Assembly (NCBI GenBank): GCA_031835245.1 | Contig: JAVKOQ010000238.1 | Location: 1 to 64,000 of the forward strand | Origin: Balamuthia mandrillaris | Taxonomy: Eukaryota > Discosea > Longamoebia > Balamuthiidae | DNA: 64,000 nt | Reading direction: 5' to 3' | Part shown: positions 42,657-58,857 of the stretch, piece after piece | Numbering within the stretch: position 1 is the stretch's first letter | How the letters are laid out: each line of letters begins with the position of its first letter | The notes under the pieces: model-generated | Databases searched by the model: none | The model's input: the letters and a program-made list of their open reading frames with translations, nothing else | What the model was told of the DNA's origin: nothing | Translations under genes and position numbers: made by a program

Positions 42657-44039
42657 GATGACAATGAAAAAAAAAAAGAGAAGGAACAACGGACCTTCTA
42701 ACCAAAGCAATAAAGCTTGAACGTCTTGAGTTTGGTATTCTTTCTGACTGAATTTGTTGTCTGATATGTCCAATACAGCAAGATGCTGGCGAAGAGCACT
42801 GATTTGTTGTGGTAACGCTTTGAGATCGTTCGAAGCAAGGCTCAACTCTCTCAAATGCTTCAACTGCCCAATTTCAAGGGGATCCACAGTCTTCAGTCCG
42901 TTATGTTCTTTTGACAAGAGTAAATTAGTTTCTCTCCACTTATAACTTTTCTCCAAACAAATGCAAGGGAATGGTACCAAGATAAAGCTTCTCCAAGGTG
43001 TTTGCTAAGACAGAAAGTTTAGGAAAGTCTTTGATGCTGTTCCACGACAAGTCTAACCAAACGAGCCGAGGCAGGTCTCCGCTCTTCAGCTCCAAGAAAC
43101 GAGTTAAATAGTTGTTGCTGGCGATCATCTTCTTCAAGCCATGAAGCTTCCGTAAACTCTGTGGAAGTTCTTTCAGTTTGTTGTTTGCAACGTTCAGAGA
43201 TAAGAGCTTGCTCAGCTTTCCTAGCTCTGCTGGTAACTCGCTCAGTTGGTTGTTGGCGAGGTTGAGCTCTCGCAAGTTCTGTAAAAATGAAAAGTGGTTC
43301 GGCAGGCTGGTCAACTTGTTCTTTGAGATGTTGAGTCGCTCCAAATTGGCCATCATTCCCAATACATCTGCAGGTGATCAATATACGATTAAGAACCCAA
43401 CACAGAAAGCAAAGAGCCAAGCGTGAAGAAAACAGCAGACAACGATAGAAAGAACGAGCGAAAGAAACAACAAGAAAGAAAAGAACCAAGAGTGAAGAGA
43501 ACAGCAAACAACAACAGATGAGAACGAGAGCAGACAGAAGGATAAGAACCATCGTCAACAAGTTCCAACAAGTTATCATGAGCGTCGAGCTCAACTAAGA
43601 GAGGCAAATGCAGCACGCACTCCAGGCCCTCCAGGCTGGGAAGCTTGTTGTGAGCGAGGCTGAGCGACTCCAGCACCGTGAGCACCGCCTCCTCCCCAGC
43701 CAGCAGGTTGGGCGGCTGCATGAAGGGCAGCAGCTCGGAGGGAGGCTCCTCGCTGAGGTCTGTCAGGCAGCGGGAGGAGAGGTCCAGGTAGACGCCCTGC
43801 AGCGGGATGGAATGGCATGGCGGCGGGGCCTCTCCCTTGCTATGCGCTGAGGCAGAAGCAGCAGCAGTGGAGCCCGAGCTTACATGGGTGGAAGAGGTAG
43901 AGCGAGGCCAGACGGAGCTGCCGCTGCCGCCAGACGAGGAGGCGGAGCGTGGAAGCACTTTGCTCCCTCCCCTACTTTGTTGTTGGGGCGAAGCACCCGC
44001 TTGAGGCGTTTGCTGTGGCTTGGTTTCAGCCTGTCCCAT
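36055..44039 (-). CDS. LRR-gelsolin-coiled coil-LIM-EF-hand-like-MICAL protein
   Basis: Twenty-three exons join with no stop and consistent phase: 44039-43550, 43367-42978, 42931-42695, 42606-42449, 42297-42120, 42035-41915, 41854-41683, 41618-41498, 41362-40213, 40055-39889, 39810-39722, 39607-38986, 38928-38752, 38677-38423, 38334-38164, 38077-37875, 37804-37718, 37656-37565, 37497-37438, 37342-36836, 36752-36543, 36446-36301, 36239-36055. That is about 1,995 residues. Domains in order: leucine-rich repeats (about 75-370, LPNHFSFLQNLRELNLANNQ); two gelsolin repeats (about 372-620, SLNEGDSFILDIG, FWEVLGG); charged coiled coil (640-990); one complete LIM domain (1018-1082); two to four EF-hand-like segments (1240-1440); Lys-rich linker; MICAL-type flavin monooxygenase (1500-1995) with GSGPGGLRSAIE, EKRTEFSRNN, GADGEN and GDALIEPFWPLGTG. 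MICALs oxidise actin methionines, and gelsolin repeats bind or sever actin (family knowledge). No CH domain is seen. Confidence 0.88.
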
Positions 44040-44544
44040 GGTGTGTTGTTGTTGTCACCTTATCCTTCTCTCTTACTTTTTTTTTTTGAAGGAAGGAAGG
44101 AAGGACCTGTTCGTCACCGCTGCAAGTTTTTTTTTCAAGTCCAAAAAGACCTCCTGCTGCTACTACTAACAAAAAACCCCTCCAAAAAAAAAAAAAAAAA
44201 AGAGAGAGACACGTAAGAAGTCTTCGCTACGACGTCTCCTCACGAAGAACACACAGGGAGAAGTTCCTCCTTTACCTTTCCACCACCTATGAAGAAGAAG
44301 CGGTCGTTTATCGGGACAACCAAAAAAAATTCAAAAAAACACACGTCATCTACGTGAGATTTCCCGCTGAAAAGGAAAATTCGATCTGATCGGGGACCTT
44401 AATCTGTTGGTCTCCGATAAGGTTACGTCAGATCGAAAGTCGACAAAAACTACTAAATTAGGAAGAGAAGTGATCACATAGCGACACGAAGAGGGCAAGA
44501 AGAAGCAGAAGGCCAACGGAGGAGGGGAGGAAGGAAGGACAACA
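44040..44544. promoter_or_regulatory. Divergent intergenic region
   Basis: Some 505 bases separate the start of the MICAL-fusion gene (-) from the start of the SAP gene (+), so both promoters must lie here. Poly-A/T runs occur at 44078 and 44186. No specific factor site can be assigned. Confidence 0.4.
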
Positions 44545-45486
44545 ATGACAAGCAGCGTGAATGCGTTGTGGTCACAGCTGCAGCGAAAGCAGCTGCTGGC
44601 AACCTTTGAAAAGAATGTGGGTGTGGCGGGAGCGCGAAAGTTGGAGGACTTTGAGCTGGCGCCAGACTTTGCGGAGGAGATGAAAAAGTACAAGGAGTGG
44701 TGCGATGCAGAAAGACGGAAAAAGTTGAAGAAGCAAGAAAAGAAGAAAAAGAAGAGGAGAGAGAAGAAAAAGGAGAAAAAGAAGAAGCTCAAAAAAGAGA
44801 AGAAACATCGCTCACACAAGAGAACGCGAGATGCTGGTGGAGAGAGTTCAGAAAGTGAAAGAGAGGAAGAGGACAAAACTAGTTCTTCCAAGAGAGCAAA
44901 GACGGAAGAAAAAGACAACAGCAAAACAACACAAAAGTTGGACGGGATGGAACTAAACGATGAACGACCAAAGCGCACATCAAAAGCGAACAGCGAACAT
45001 ACGAACATCGAAAAGAAACAAACAGAGAAGGACAACGAGAGACTCAAAGCGAAAGACAAAAACAAAGAGAAAGAGGAACAGAGAGAAAGAATAACTGAGA
45101 AAGAGGAGAAAGATTACCAAGACAAAAATAGGGAAGAACAAGAGAAAGGCATAGACAAAGACAAAGAGAAGAACAACGAAGAGCGACAACGAATAACCAA
45201 CAACAACACTCAGAATTTAGAACGTGAACTACGAGAAAAAGCACTTCGCAGTTCACTCATTCATCGCCTGAGTAAACACGACAACAAAACACAACAAGAA
45301 ACAACATCCCCAACACAAGAACAAACAACAAAGAAAGAAACCACAAGCAACACGAACAGCAAAAATGAGAACTCAGTGGTATGGTTGCAACAAAGGTTGA
45401 ACGAGAACGGACTACCAACCTCTGGAACAAAGGAAGAGATGCTGCGACGGCTCCTAGCTCATCAGTTCGGTCTTCATTGTCCATAA
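44545..45486 (+). CDS. Lys/Glu-rich protein with C-terminal SAP domain
   Basis: An intronless frame of 313 residues. A short conserved-looking N-terminus (NALWSQLQRKQLLATFEKNV) precedes a very basic stretch (residues about 55-90, KKKKKRREKKKEKKKK) that should act as a nuclear signal. A highly charged, probably coiled or disordered middle follows. The last 35 residues contain VVWLQQRLNENGLPTSGTK then EEMLRRL, the helix-turn-helix of a SAP domain, which binds AT-rich scaffold DNA or RNA-processing partners (family knowledge). A nuclear role is inferred. It shares a 505-bp divergent intergenic region with the MICAL-fusion gene. Confidence 0.7.
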   Translation: MTSSVNALWSQLQRKQLLATFEKNVGVAGARKLEDFELAPDFAEEMKKYKEWCDAERRKKLKKQEKKKKKRREKKKEKKKKLKKEKKHRSHKRTRDAGGESSESEREEEDKTSSSKRAKTEEKDNSKTTQKLDGMELNDERPKRTSKANSEHTNIEKKQTEKDNERLKAKDKNKEKEEQRERITEKEEKDYQDKNREEQEKGIDKDKEKNNEERQRITNNNTQNLERELREKALRSSLIHRLSKHDNKTQQETTSPTQEQTTKKETTSNTNSKNENSVVWLQQRLNENGLPTSGTKEEMLRRLLAHQFGLHCP

Positions 45487-46037
45487 GAAAGAAAGAAAGG
45501 AGAAAAGAAAGCGAGGAAAAAAAGGGATTACTTTTTGAAATATGATCGTCAAGTTAGTAATGTAAGAACATACAAATAAAGATAGAGAAGAAAGGAGGAA
45601 AAAGCAGGAGAAGTGAAGGCGGATGATCCGATTTTTGAGTGTTGCATCACAACAAAAAAAGGAGACGAGCGAACCAAAAAAAACAGCAGCAACAACTTTC
45701 TTGGTTTGTTGGAGGAAGATGAAGTCTTCGTGCTCTTCGTTTGTGTTTGCGAAGAAGCCACAAAACTCTTTTGGAATGAATGTAGAAGATGAAGATGGGA
45801 AAATGGCAGAAAAAATAAAAAGAGAATAATACACCGAACGATCTGTGGATATGAACGGTAGCAAAAAAGATAAATGGCAGGCAAAAATAAAAGATAATGG
45901 CATGAAGAAGATGATGAAAAGGCATAGAGGCGAAGAAGGTACGGAGGTCAAACGATACATGAAGAATGGGAAAAGTTCGGTGGGTGTTGTAAGGCATAAT
46001 AAAGAGGGGGAAAAAAAAAGAAGTTGAAGTTGTTGGT
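45487..46037. other. Intergenic between convergent genes
   Basis: Purine-rich spacer between the SAP gene (+) and the kinase gene (-), so it should hold the 3' UTRs of both. Short frames here have no coding character. Confidence 0.5.
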
Positions 46038-50533
<4,496 letters not shown>

Positions 50534-51728
50534 TCACAGTTGGATGGAAGTTCCAAGCAGCTTGAGGAACTCCCGCATCCAAGCAGGGTGACCAGGCCAA
50601 GCCACTTTGTGCGTGTAACTCTCCAGGTGAGCAAGCTGTTATAATTAAGCAGGAGAAGAGCTCTTCTACGTACCGCCGGTTACTAGGTTGCCATCAACTA
50701 CGGCTCCATCCACGGGACAGGAATCATCCCACTGTGATGCGTAACAGTCGTTTGGTGGTTGGGTTGGTCAGTGCAGAAAAGAAACGAAAAGCAGGAAGGA
50801 ATGGACGCGAGGAAGTACATTAGCGCCAGCCAGGATCAGATCCGGTTTGAGAGCTGTGTAGGCGGTGCACTTCTTTCCTTCAACAAGACCCGCTGTAACC
50901 AACACTAAAACAAAACACAAACTTTAGAGGAGAAGAAGAAGAAGAAGAAGAAGAAGAACAAGAACAAGAAGAAGAAGAAGAAGAAGAAGAAGAAGAACAA
51001 GAACAAGAACATGAAGAACAAGAAGAAGAAGAACAAGAGCAAGAAGAGAAGCAAAAGAAGGAAAAAAAAAAAGAATGCTCCAACCTTGGAGGCCATGGCA
51101 AATGGAAGCAATGGGCTTGTCCTTAAAGCTTTGCACCACGGCGATGACTTCCTTGTTCAGCCTCAAGAACTCTGGAGCTCTTCCTCCAGGAACCACCAAT
51201 GCGTCCTTTTTTGTTTTCGTTTTGAACGGGTTGTTTTTATCAAGAAAACGTTTGAAAGGAATGAGAAGGTACGCACGTAAACGGAGGGATCGCTGGTCAC
51301 TTGGCCCCACTCCACGTTAATCTCAAAGTTATGACCAGGTTTTTCCCTAACCATAAAGATTGTTTTTTTAAATGTTTAAAAAAAGTAGTGGTTAAGCAGA
51401 ATGAATAGAGAGAAAAACGAGAGAGAGAGAGAGAGAGAAAGCAAAGGTTACGTGTAAGTTTGGTCGCCTTCAAAGTCATGGATTGCGGTCTTCACTTTGT
51501 CCCCGGCCTTCTTTCCAGGCGAAGCAACATGCACGGCATGGCCGACGCATCTTTGGTAGGGAGGTGCAATAAGAAAAACAAAACAATAAGCTCAGGATGT
51601 TGAGGGAGGAAAAAAAAGGGGAGCACAAAGAAGAGTAAAGCAACAACGTACTGCAATAACTGGAAGGGAACCATAGCCTCATAGTCCTCCACAAAGTCGC
51701 CCACAATCATCAAGATCTTCTTCGCCAT
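50534..51728 (-). CDS. DJ-1/PfpI family protein
   Basis: Seven exons (51728-51652, 51550-51452, 51346-51277, 51205-51085, 50904-50819, 50731-50674, 50604-50534) give 193 residues, a normal single-domain length. Motifs are [17 protein letters not shown] with the conserved Glu/Asp region, [15 protein letters not shown], and the nucleophile elbow [11 protein letters not shown] with the reactive Cys followed by His. The C-terminal [20 protein letters not shown] matches the end of plant and bacterial DJ-1/PfpI proteins. The final acceptor was chosen because it restores this match. Family members act as glyoxalase/deglycase-type or stress-protective enzymes (family knowledge), and the exact activity is not decidable here. 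No targeting signal is seen, so cytosolic is likely. Confidence 0.9.
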
Positions 51729-51912
51729 TTTTTTTCTTCTCTTCAACCAAACGAAAACAAATCGAAATTTTGCGAATATTCTGGCGAAACTATTGTCCGA
51801 CCTTTTCCTTCCACATGTCATCGTTTCCTTTTTCAGTATGTAGCTGACGTGTCACTATCGTACACTAAATTAGGGTAGGATGATGTCACGCTTAAAAAGA
51901 TAATTAATTTAA

Positions 51913-52074
51913 CGTTATACCGTTTGGCGGAACAGATCACTTTGGCTGCACAAGAACTACAACGATTACATGAGAGGACACAATAGGAGAGTGCTTCACA
52001 TGATTAATAGAGGAGGAGCTTGGGGTGATGCGGTGACTATTCAAGGAAGAGTCCGCTTCCTCGTTCTACAATAA
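51913..52074 (+). other. Short orphan coding fragment, possibly OTU-like
   Basis: A roughly 51-codon frame without a start encodes LWLHKNYNDYMRGHN, then MINRGGAWGDAVTIQG. The W-G-D-x-x-T-x-Q pattern recalls the middle of OTU deubiquitinase domains. It stands alone between two minus-strand genes and has no visible partner exon, so it is at most a remnant. Weak call. Confidence 0.2.
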
Positions 52075-52094
52075 TTTTTTCCATCCACCTTCAT

Positions 52095-53678
52095 TCATTC
52101 CATTAGCCCACCATGCTCCTTTGCCGGCTGTTCTTCATCGTTGCTGCCAAACACCTGGGACTCCCACAAAAGAAGCTGTTGTTGAAAGCTTTCGTTGGGG
52201 CGAACCCAACGCACTCTTCGCACGTGCCACAGTGACTTCTCCATGGTCCATTTTTGGGTTTGCATCAAGTGGCTCAAAGCCAGTGTTGCTGAACGACTGA
52301 CTCCTTGTGCGCAGTGGATCAGGACACGTCCTCCACCGTTTCGTGCTTCGTCTTAAAAAAAGAAGTTGTTAGAATTGTAAAGCAGTGAAGAAGAAGAATA
52401 AGAACAAGAACAAGAACACTAACAAGAAGAAGTAAGCAGGAAGAAGAAGAACAACAACAACAACAACAACAACGAAGAAGAAAGCAACAAACTAATGAAT
52501 TGGTTGACGCGAGAAAAATGAGAAAAGATGTCTTCATTGAAAGCGTCACGAAGAGGTAGCCGCAGGTAAGTAAAGTTGGTATCCTGCTCGAAATAACTTT
52601 TTATTTCGATGGTAGCATTCACAATGTGCCTAATATGATAATTTTAGAACAAGACAGAGCAGAGAGTAAAACGTTAGAAAAAGCCAAAGAAGATACGGGA
52701 ACACAAACAAAGAAGAAGACAAGTACAAGGAGAAAAAAAAGGGAACCAACGACAAAACAAGATAGAAAGGGAACGTACGTGATGCCCAGTTCCTGGAAAA
52801 CAGTTTTTTCCGAGGCGCTAGCTTCGCTCCCGAGAAAGAGATAGGATGACAGTTGAGCAGGGTAAATAGGTTCTAGCAACTGACTATCAAAGTTCTCTTG
52901 CGTCAAGTTATTTCGTTCTTCATCCTCCTTTGTGGAACGACAGAGAAAAGGATAATGTTGATAGAACTCCTCAAAGCCACCTGTTGTGTTGGTTTGAAAG
53001 TTAATGAGAACGAAAATGAAAAACGAGAACGAGAAGAAGAAGAAGAAGAAGAACAAGAAGAACAAGAACAAGAAAAAGAAGAAGAAGAAGAAGAAGAAGA
53101 AGAAGAACAAGAGAAGAAGAAGAAACCTTTGAGGACGAGTATCTCTCTCAGCCGGTCGTTTTGTCGAAGGAACTCAATTCGAGCATCCGTTCCCAGCTGG
53201 GCGATAATGTCTTCTCCAGCACTCGCTCGACTGGTATAAACCAAAACTTTATCCTGTTGAGCATATAGTATTCAGTATTCGTTCTTTGCTTTTCTTGTTT
53301 GTTTTTTTGTTGCGTTTACATACCTGTCGCTCAAATCCGAATTTGTCTTCGAAAGCAGGGTCTTCATCCTCCTCGCTGCTGGGAGAAGGCATCACAGGCA
53401 GGTTCTGAGCAAGCTTTATGTGACAAGCGTCAAACTCTTCGCGTGTCCTAAAGTCAAGCACCAAATATTCTGTTTTTTGTTTGTTTGTTTGCACGTTCGT
53501 TTAGCAATTGGCCGTTTCGTTGGTGGTGATGTAATGGTGGTTGACTCTTCAACCCAAAGAAAAAAAAAAAAAAAGAAGGAAAGAGAGATCCCCAACCAAA
53601 ACATGAGGCACAACTGAAGAACTCTGGCATATGGCAAAGTACAAACTGTCCACGTCTCGTCGATCCCTGCTCTTCCAT
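52095..53678 (-). CDS. Rhodanese-dual-specificity phosphatase (MKP-like)
   Basis: Six exons (53678-53597, 53469-53324, 53253-53127, 52980-52779, 52629-52493, 52351-52095) give 316 residues in phase. Residues about 28-130 form a rhodanese-like domain (YLVLDFRTREEFDACHI, then VLVYTSRASAGEDII). The usual active Cys of the loop is replaced, as in the CH2/kinase-binding domain of MAP-kinase phosphatases. Residues about 160-300 are a dual-specificity phosphatase domain with SSYLFLGSEASAS, the general-acid region LRLPLRDAFNED, and the catalytic P-loop HCAQGVSRSATLAL. It probably dephosphorylates Thr/Tyr of a MAP kinase (family inference). The first exon is short and its start is less certain than the rest. 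Confidence 0.85.
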
Positions 53679-53946
53679 TGTTTCTCGTTTCCTTCTCTTT
53701 TTTTTTTCTTTTTCTTTTCTTTTTCGCTTTTCCCAATAATTTTAGTGCTCATGGTTGAACCGGGACTTCACCAATTCATGTCGTCCCGTGGAATAAGAAA
53801 GTATAATTGCACCAACCGAGATTCGATCCGATACAAGCAATGGTCACGTCGTCCTGATTCAAGACTCAAGAAAAGAAAGTAGCGAAGAAGAAGCAAAAAA
53901 CTGTTCGAAAGCTGTTCTCTTCTACTTTCACTCCACTTTTCTCGCG
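53679..53946. promoter_or_regulatory. Divergent intergenic region
   Basis: Some 268 bases lie between the phosphatase gene (-) and the F-box/SPRY gene (+), so both promoters should be here. A T-rich run lies at 53695-53730. No specific motif can be assigned. Confidence 0.4.
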
Positions 53947-56382
53947 ATGCTAGGACTTGACGAACAAGAAGCAGAGGATGCCGTCCTCGTTTGGGACAGC
54001 CACATCCAAAGATTGCCCGCAGAGATCGTGGTGGGCCACATCTTTCCCTTGTTGGACGCTCACCAGGTGAATGCCGCTTGCCCCCTCGTCTGCAAGGAGT
54101 GGCTCCACTTCAGCCGCACCAACACCCTCTGGAAGTCCCTCTGCCGTCGGGACTTTGCCCTGACCCTCCCCCCTCCCTCCTCCTCCACCACCACCACCAC
54201 CACCAAGCTGAAGCTGGATTGGCACGAGCAGTACAAGCTGCTGGCGAGGAGGGAGCGGCTGGTGCGCTCGAGCTTCCAGCTGTCGGCGGAGGAGGACATG
54301 GCCGACCCCACGCTGGTCCGCATCACGAAGGACGTGGAGGAGGCCAACCGCCTGGAGCAGGAGGAGGCCCAGCGCGCGCTGCTCCGCCGGCTGAAGCACA
54401 TCCAGAGCAGCAGCACCAGGGCGGAGCGGCACCGCGCCAGAGAGCTGCTGCTCTCCATGGAGCAGGAGCAAGAGCAAGAGCACCAAGCCCAGGAGGAGGA
54501 GCATAGCACCAGACGGAGACGAAATACTGCCTCCTCTCGACGAGCGCTTTATGTTCGCATGGAGGAAGAAGAAGAGGAAGAGGAAGGAGAAGAAAGAGAG
54601 GACAGGGAGGAAGAGGCAGCAGAAAGGGAAGGAGAAGAAGAAGAAGAAGATAATGATGAAGGAGAAGAGGTGGATGACGAGGAAGAAGAAGACTTTCAGT
54701 TGCAGGCGGAGCGAGTACAGGAGGCCAGAAAGCACTTTGAGTTGGCGCAGGAGCAAGGCAAGAAGTTCCTGTGCGCCACGTACCTTGCGGAGATGAACCC
54801 TTTGTTGGAGGATACGGGAGACCTGGTCGGTGCTTGTCAGTGCACGCACCCCATCATGCCGTTGCCCATCGCCAATGCTCGCCTCGCTTACTTTGAGGTT
54901 CGCATTGAGAATGCTGGTGCCACTTGGTAAGCCGTGCTGTATCTAGTTCTCGTTCGTTCGTCTTGTGGGCTGTTTGTTTTTCTTCGTCAATTCGTTCTCG
55001 TTCGTCTCGTCGTCTGTTTGTTGTTCTTCTTTTGACAATTCTTCGCCTATTTTGCAGCACCATTGGTGTTGGTCTAGCAAAGCAAGGTTACGCCTTACTG
55101 TATGCGCAACCAGGATGGCAAGAACGGGTAACCTTTTCAAATCTCTCTCTCTCTCTCTCTCTCTGTTTAGAGTCATAACAGGAGAAACCGCTCTCCTTTG
55201 TTCTTTGTTGTTCTTTATTTTTTATCTCATGTTCTCATCATCGTTCTCAGTCCTATGGATGGCACGGAGACGATGGTCGTCTTTTTATTCCGTCTATACC
55301 CATTGGCATCGCGTGGTCTGATTGCATCACGTGGTCCAACAGTGACGTCGTTGGCTGTGGCTATGATTACCTGCACAAGGAGATATTTTACACTTGGAAC
55401 GGACAATATTTAGGTTTCATTGTTGCTTTTCTTTATTGCTTTTTATTTGCGTTTGTTGTTCCTTTTTCTTTCGTTTGGTGGTTACCTTCTCTTTTTTTAT
55501 TGGCTTTGTTGTTAACTTTCTTTCTATGTGATATAGGAACTGCTTTTTCCAATGTACAAAACGTTCGTAGCTACCATGCAACGATAGGAATGAACTGCAC
55601 CAACGCTCAAGTGACTGTAAATTTTGGGGCAAAGCCCTTCCTCTACGATCTAACCACCTATCCGAAACTGGGCGATGGCTTTACTGGAGTTATTGGTTAG
55701 CTTCTTCTGCATCTTCCTCCTTCCTACTCAACTTCTTTGTCTCTTCTATTCTCTCCTTTTTTTCATTTATTTCCTTATTCTTTCTTAGCTTCTTTCATTT
55801 CTAACTCTCTTCAATAAAGTGGAGGAAGAACAACGTAACACAAAGGAGAAAGATGAGGAAGAAGATGCTACCGGGGAAGAAGACGAAGAACCGGACTCAG
55901 CAGCAGCGAGCAGGTACATGCTCAAACTGTTGGAGAATGCAGAGAACATACCTTCAAAGATACTGGAAAGCGACGTACAAAGCATGGTTCATGTTCTTGG
56001 GCTTCGTCAAATCGTTTCAAGTGAGTTCCTGCTTTTCTCCTTTTTCGTTTTTCGTTTTTCGTTTTTCGTTTTTTCTGTTTCCTTCTCTTCTCTCTTTCTC
56101 GTTTTCTCCTTTTGTTAACTCTGTCGTTGCTCTGACAAAACAGACTTGACGCTTAACGAGAAGATCGATTATCTTCGTGAAATCATCCAACTTCAACTGG
56201 ACTATGCGCTCACTCACCCGGACGACGAATACGAGATTCAGGTCGTTCACAATGACTATGATGAAGATGAGGAGGACATTTCCATCGATGATGACGACGA
56301 AGATGAGGATTGGACGAGAGAGGATCAAGCAGAGGAAGATGGTGATGGTGATGGTGATCATGAATCGGCCTCGTTGCTTTAA
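53947..56382 (+). CDS. F-box/SPRY domain protein
   Basis: Six exons (53947-54926, 55058-55127, 55251-55413, 55537-55695, 55820-56020, 56144-56382) give 603 residues. An F-box sits at about residues 20-60 (LPAEIVVGHIFPLLDAHQV, then CPLVCKEWLHF). A long charged region with a Glu-rich coil follows (about 130-280). Residues about 310-470 form a SPRY/B30.2 domain: TIGVGLAKQGY, GWHGDDGRLF, VVGCGYDYLHKEIFYTWNG, then LGTAF. The C-terminal 130 residues carry acidic tracts around a helical segment. F-box proteins link targets to SCF ubiquitin ligases, and SPRY domains bind peptides (family knowledge). The pairing resembles FBXO45-like ligases, although the long acidic coil is unlike them. Exon 1 is notably GC-rich. 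Confidence 0.87.
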
Positions 56383-56689
56383 ATTCTACGATGTACCATT
56401 TAAAGCAAGCAGAGGAAGAAGGAGAAGGAGATGGTGATGGCACTTATAGTTTTCGTTTCTTGCTTGCGCTTTCTCGAGAGCACTTTCCTCTCAGTCTCTT
56501 CTTCTTCGTCTTCTTTTCTTTTGCCGCCCGAATTAGTGTGGACATCTCTGATCTAATATCGAAACCAAATATAGCAAACTGATGTCATAGTTCTCTTTTA
56601 AGGTAACATCAAGATCACAATCTGATTTTCTATTGGTGCTTTGAATTTGCCCGTTCGTTCAGATCAATATACACATCATAGCGGGAAAG
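56383..56689. other. Intergenic
   Basis: A spacer between two plus-strand genes. It starts with a short imperfect duplication of the preceding exon's end (GCAGAGGAAG and GATGGTGATGG words near 56330 and 56407). Confidence 0.5.
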
Positions 56690-57607
56690 ATGGAAGCGGA
56701 GAAGAAGGAGGAGGAGGCGCAGCGACAACTCCTTCGACTGGCCTTTGTGGGAAGGGAGGCGTGCTGTTACTTGCCCTTTCCGAGCGAGCAGGCCGACGAG
56801 CTTGAAGACAGCACGGCGTTATATCAAGCAGGCGACTACGAAACGCTGCGTCAAAGGCTTCAAGCGGACGGCTACCTCTTTCTTCGTGGCGTCGTTCCCT
56901 CCGAACATGTCACCTCTGCTCTCCGAGGTGTTCTCGGTACGTGATTCTTACCTCCTTTTTGTTGCTCAGCTCTCGACCTCTCCAACGAATGAACAAAAAA
57001 AAAAAAATAAGAGTACTTGCAGAGCAAAGGCGCTTTAGAAGATGGTCAAGACATCATGAAAGCCGTTATAAACTCTTCCTCCACCGCTTCCTCCGACCAA
57101 GGCAAGCTGGACGGTAGCACCGAGCTCACCAAGACGGACGCCATGAAGCGAGTGCTGGAGGCCAAGGAGCTACGGTCCTTCTTTGAAGGCTTGATGGGAG
57201 GAGAGGTCCGCACCTACGACTACAAATGGTTGCGAGCGGTCGCCACGGGAGGGTATACCGGCGCGCACATGGATAGCGTTTATATGGGGCGAGGCACCAA
57301 AAACCTTTTGACGTGTTGGATTCCTTTCATGGTTTGGCCGTGCTTCTCGTTGTTGTTCTCATCGGTCCTTCTTCTAATCTTCCCTTATTGTCCTATATTC
57401 CTTCGCTCTTGTTCTTGTTCTTGTTCTGTTTTGTTCTTGTTCTTCTTCTTCCTCTTCTTCTTTTGCTTCAACAGGATATATCTCTGGAAAAAGGAGGACT
57501 TGCAGTGTTGCAAGGATCCAATTCACTGCCCTCGTTCGAACGTGTTCGCAACACCTACGGAGCCATCGACGTTGACAAAGACGACATTAGAGGCACTGGA
57601 TGGTAGA

Positions 57608-57667
<60 letters not shown>

Positions 57668-58012
57668 CGTTCTTTTCTTCTCCTTTCTCGCCTAACCCCA
57701 TTCTGTATTCGCAAAAGGTACACAGAGAATCCACTGGAGGTGTTATCCTTTGGAGGTCGTTGGAAGACCGCCTCCTTTCGTCCGGGTGACATCGTGGTCT
57801 TCACCACGCACACGTTCCACGGCTCCCTTCTCAACACGACCAACGAGTACCGCATCAGTTGCGACGTTCGTTGGCAGCTCGCCTCCGAACCGGTCGACGA
57901 GAGGTGGATCGGGGAGAGGCCGGTGGGACACACCAAGTTCCTGCACAGACACGACCCACAGCTCTACCCGAGGACCATGGAGCAGGCCAAGAGGGAATGG
58001 GGATTGCTTTGA
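56690..58012 (+). CDS. Phytanoyl-CoA dioxygenase-like enzyme
   Basis: Four exons (56690-56936, 57030-57331, 57475-57602, 57718-58012) give 323 residues. After a helical N-terminus comes LQADGYLFLRGVVPSEHV, typical of the first strand of PhyH-family 2-oxoglutarate/Fe(II) oxygenases. AHMDSVYMGRG carries the iron-binding His-x-Asp. GGLAVLQGSN lies in the core. GDIVVFTTHTFHGSLLN supplies the distal His, and YRISCDVRWQL supplies the Arg for 2-oxoglutarate. All key residues are present. The substrate is unknown: the family also includes small-molecule hydroxylases and halogenases. No PTS1 at the C-terminus (EWGLL), so phytanoyl-CoA itself is not assured. A long CT microsatellite fills intron 3. Confidence 0.88.
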
Positions 58013-58355
58013 AGCGAACACACACATCACAAACATCAGGCAGAGATGAGAGAATATAGCCAAGGAGGGAGAAGAACCGGTAGAGGATGAAGAAGAAGCA
58101 GAAGAAGGGAATATAGCCAAGGAGGAGGAGGAGGAGGAAGAAGAAGAACAAGAACAAGAAGAAGAACAAGAACAAGAACAAGAAGAAGAAGAAGAAGAAG
58201 CAGGAACAGAAGAAGAAGAAGAACAACAGCAACAAGGAAAAGAAGCAGAAGAACAACAAAACCATGAACAGAAAAAAAAAAAAGGACCAAGTGTTTCCTC
58301 CTGCATTGCGGGAATTGAATTATTGTGGTGGTAAAAAAGATTAGAAGAAGAAACA
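58013..58355. other. Intergenic with GAA/AAC microsatellite
   Basis: A purine-rich tract of GAAGAA and AAGAAC words covers about 58080-58270. The long Glu- or Phe/Leu-rich frames over it are repeat artefacts. A gene starts at 58356. Confidence 0.6.
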
Positions 58356-58802
58356 ATGTGGTTGCGGTGGTGCGGTCGGTTGTGGCTAGCGGCTGGGTTG
58401 GTGTTGCTGTTGGTGGGCTGTCCGATGCTTCACTTGCAGCGACAACAGAAAGTGGAGCTTTATCAAAAAGCAGTGCAGGTTGTTTCTTTTACTACTACTT
58501 GGATTAAAAAGATTTTCTTTTTCGCTCATCTTGTTTTTTTGTTTGAAAAGAGATGGAAAGAAGTGGTGGCGCAAGAAGAGCTCTTGCGTATGTTTCTTAA
58601 CCAAACGTTTGCGGTGTCCCTTGTGAGGACAGAGGAGAAAGGCTCGAACATGGCTGCTGCGCAAGTTTTACTCCAGTTGGACACATCTGTTCGTATTCTC
58701 TCTTCTCTCGCTTCTTTCATTTTCTCTCTTCTCTCGCTCTCTCTCTCTTCTCTCGCTCTCTCTTCTCTCGCTTCTTTCATTCTCTCTCTTTCTCTCTCTC
58801 TC

Positions 58803-58857
<55 letters not shown>

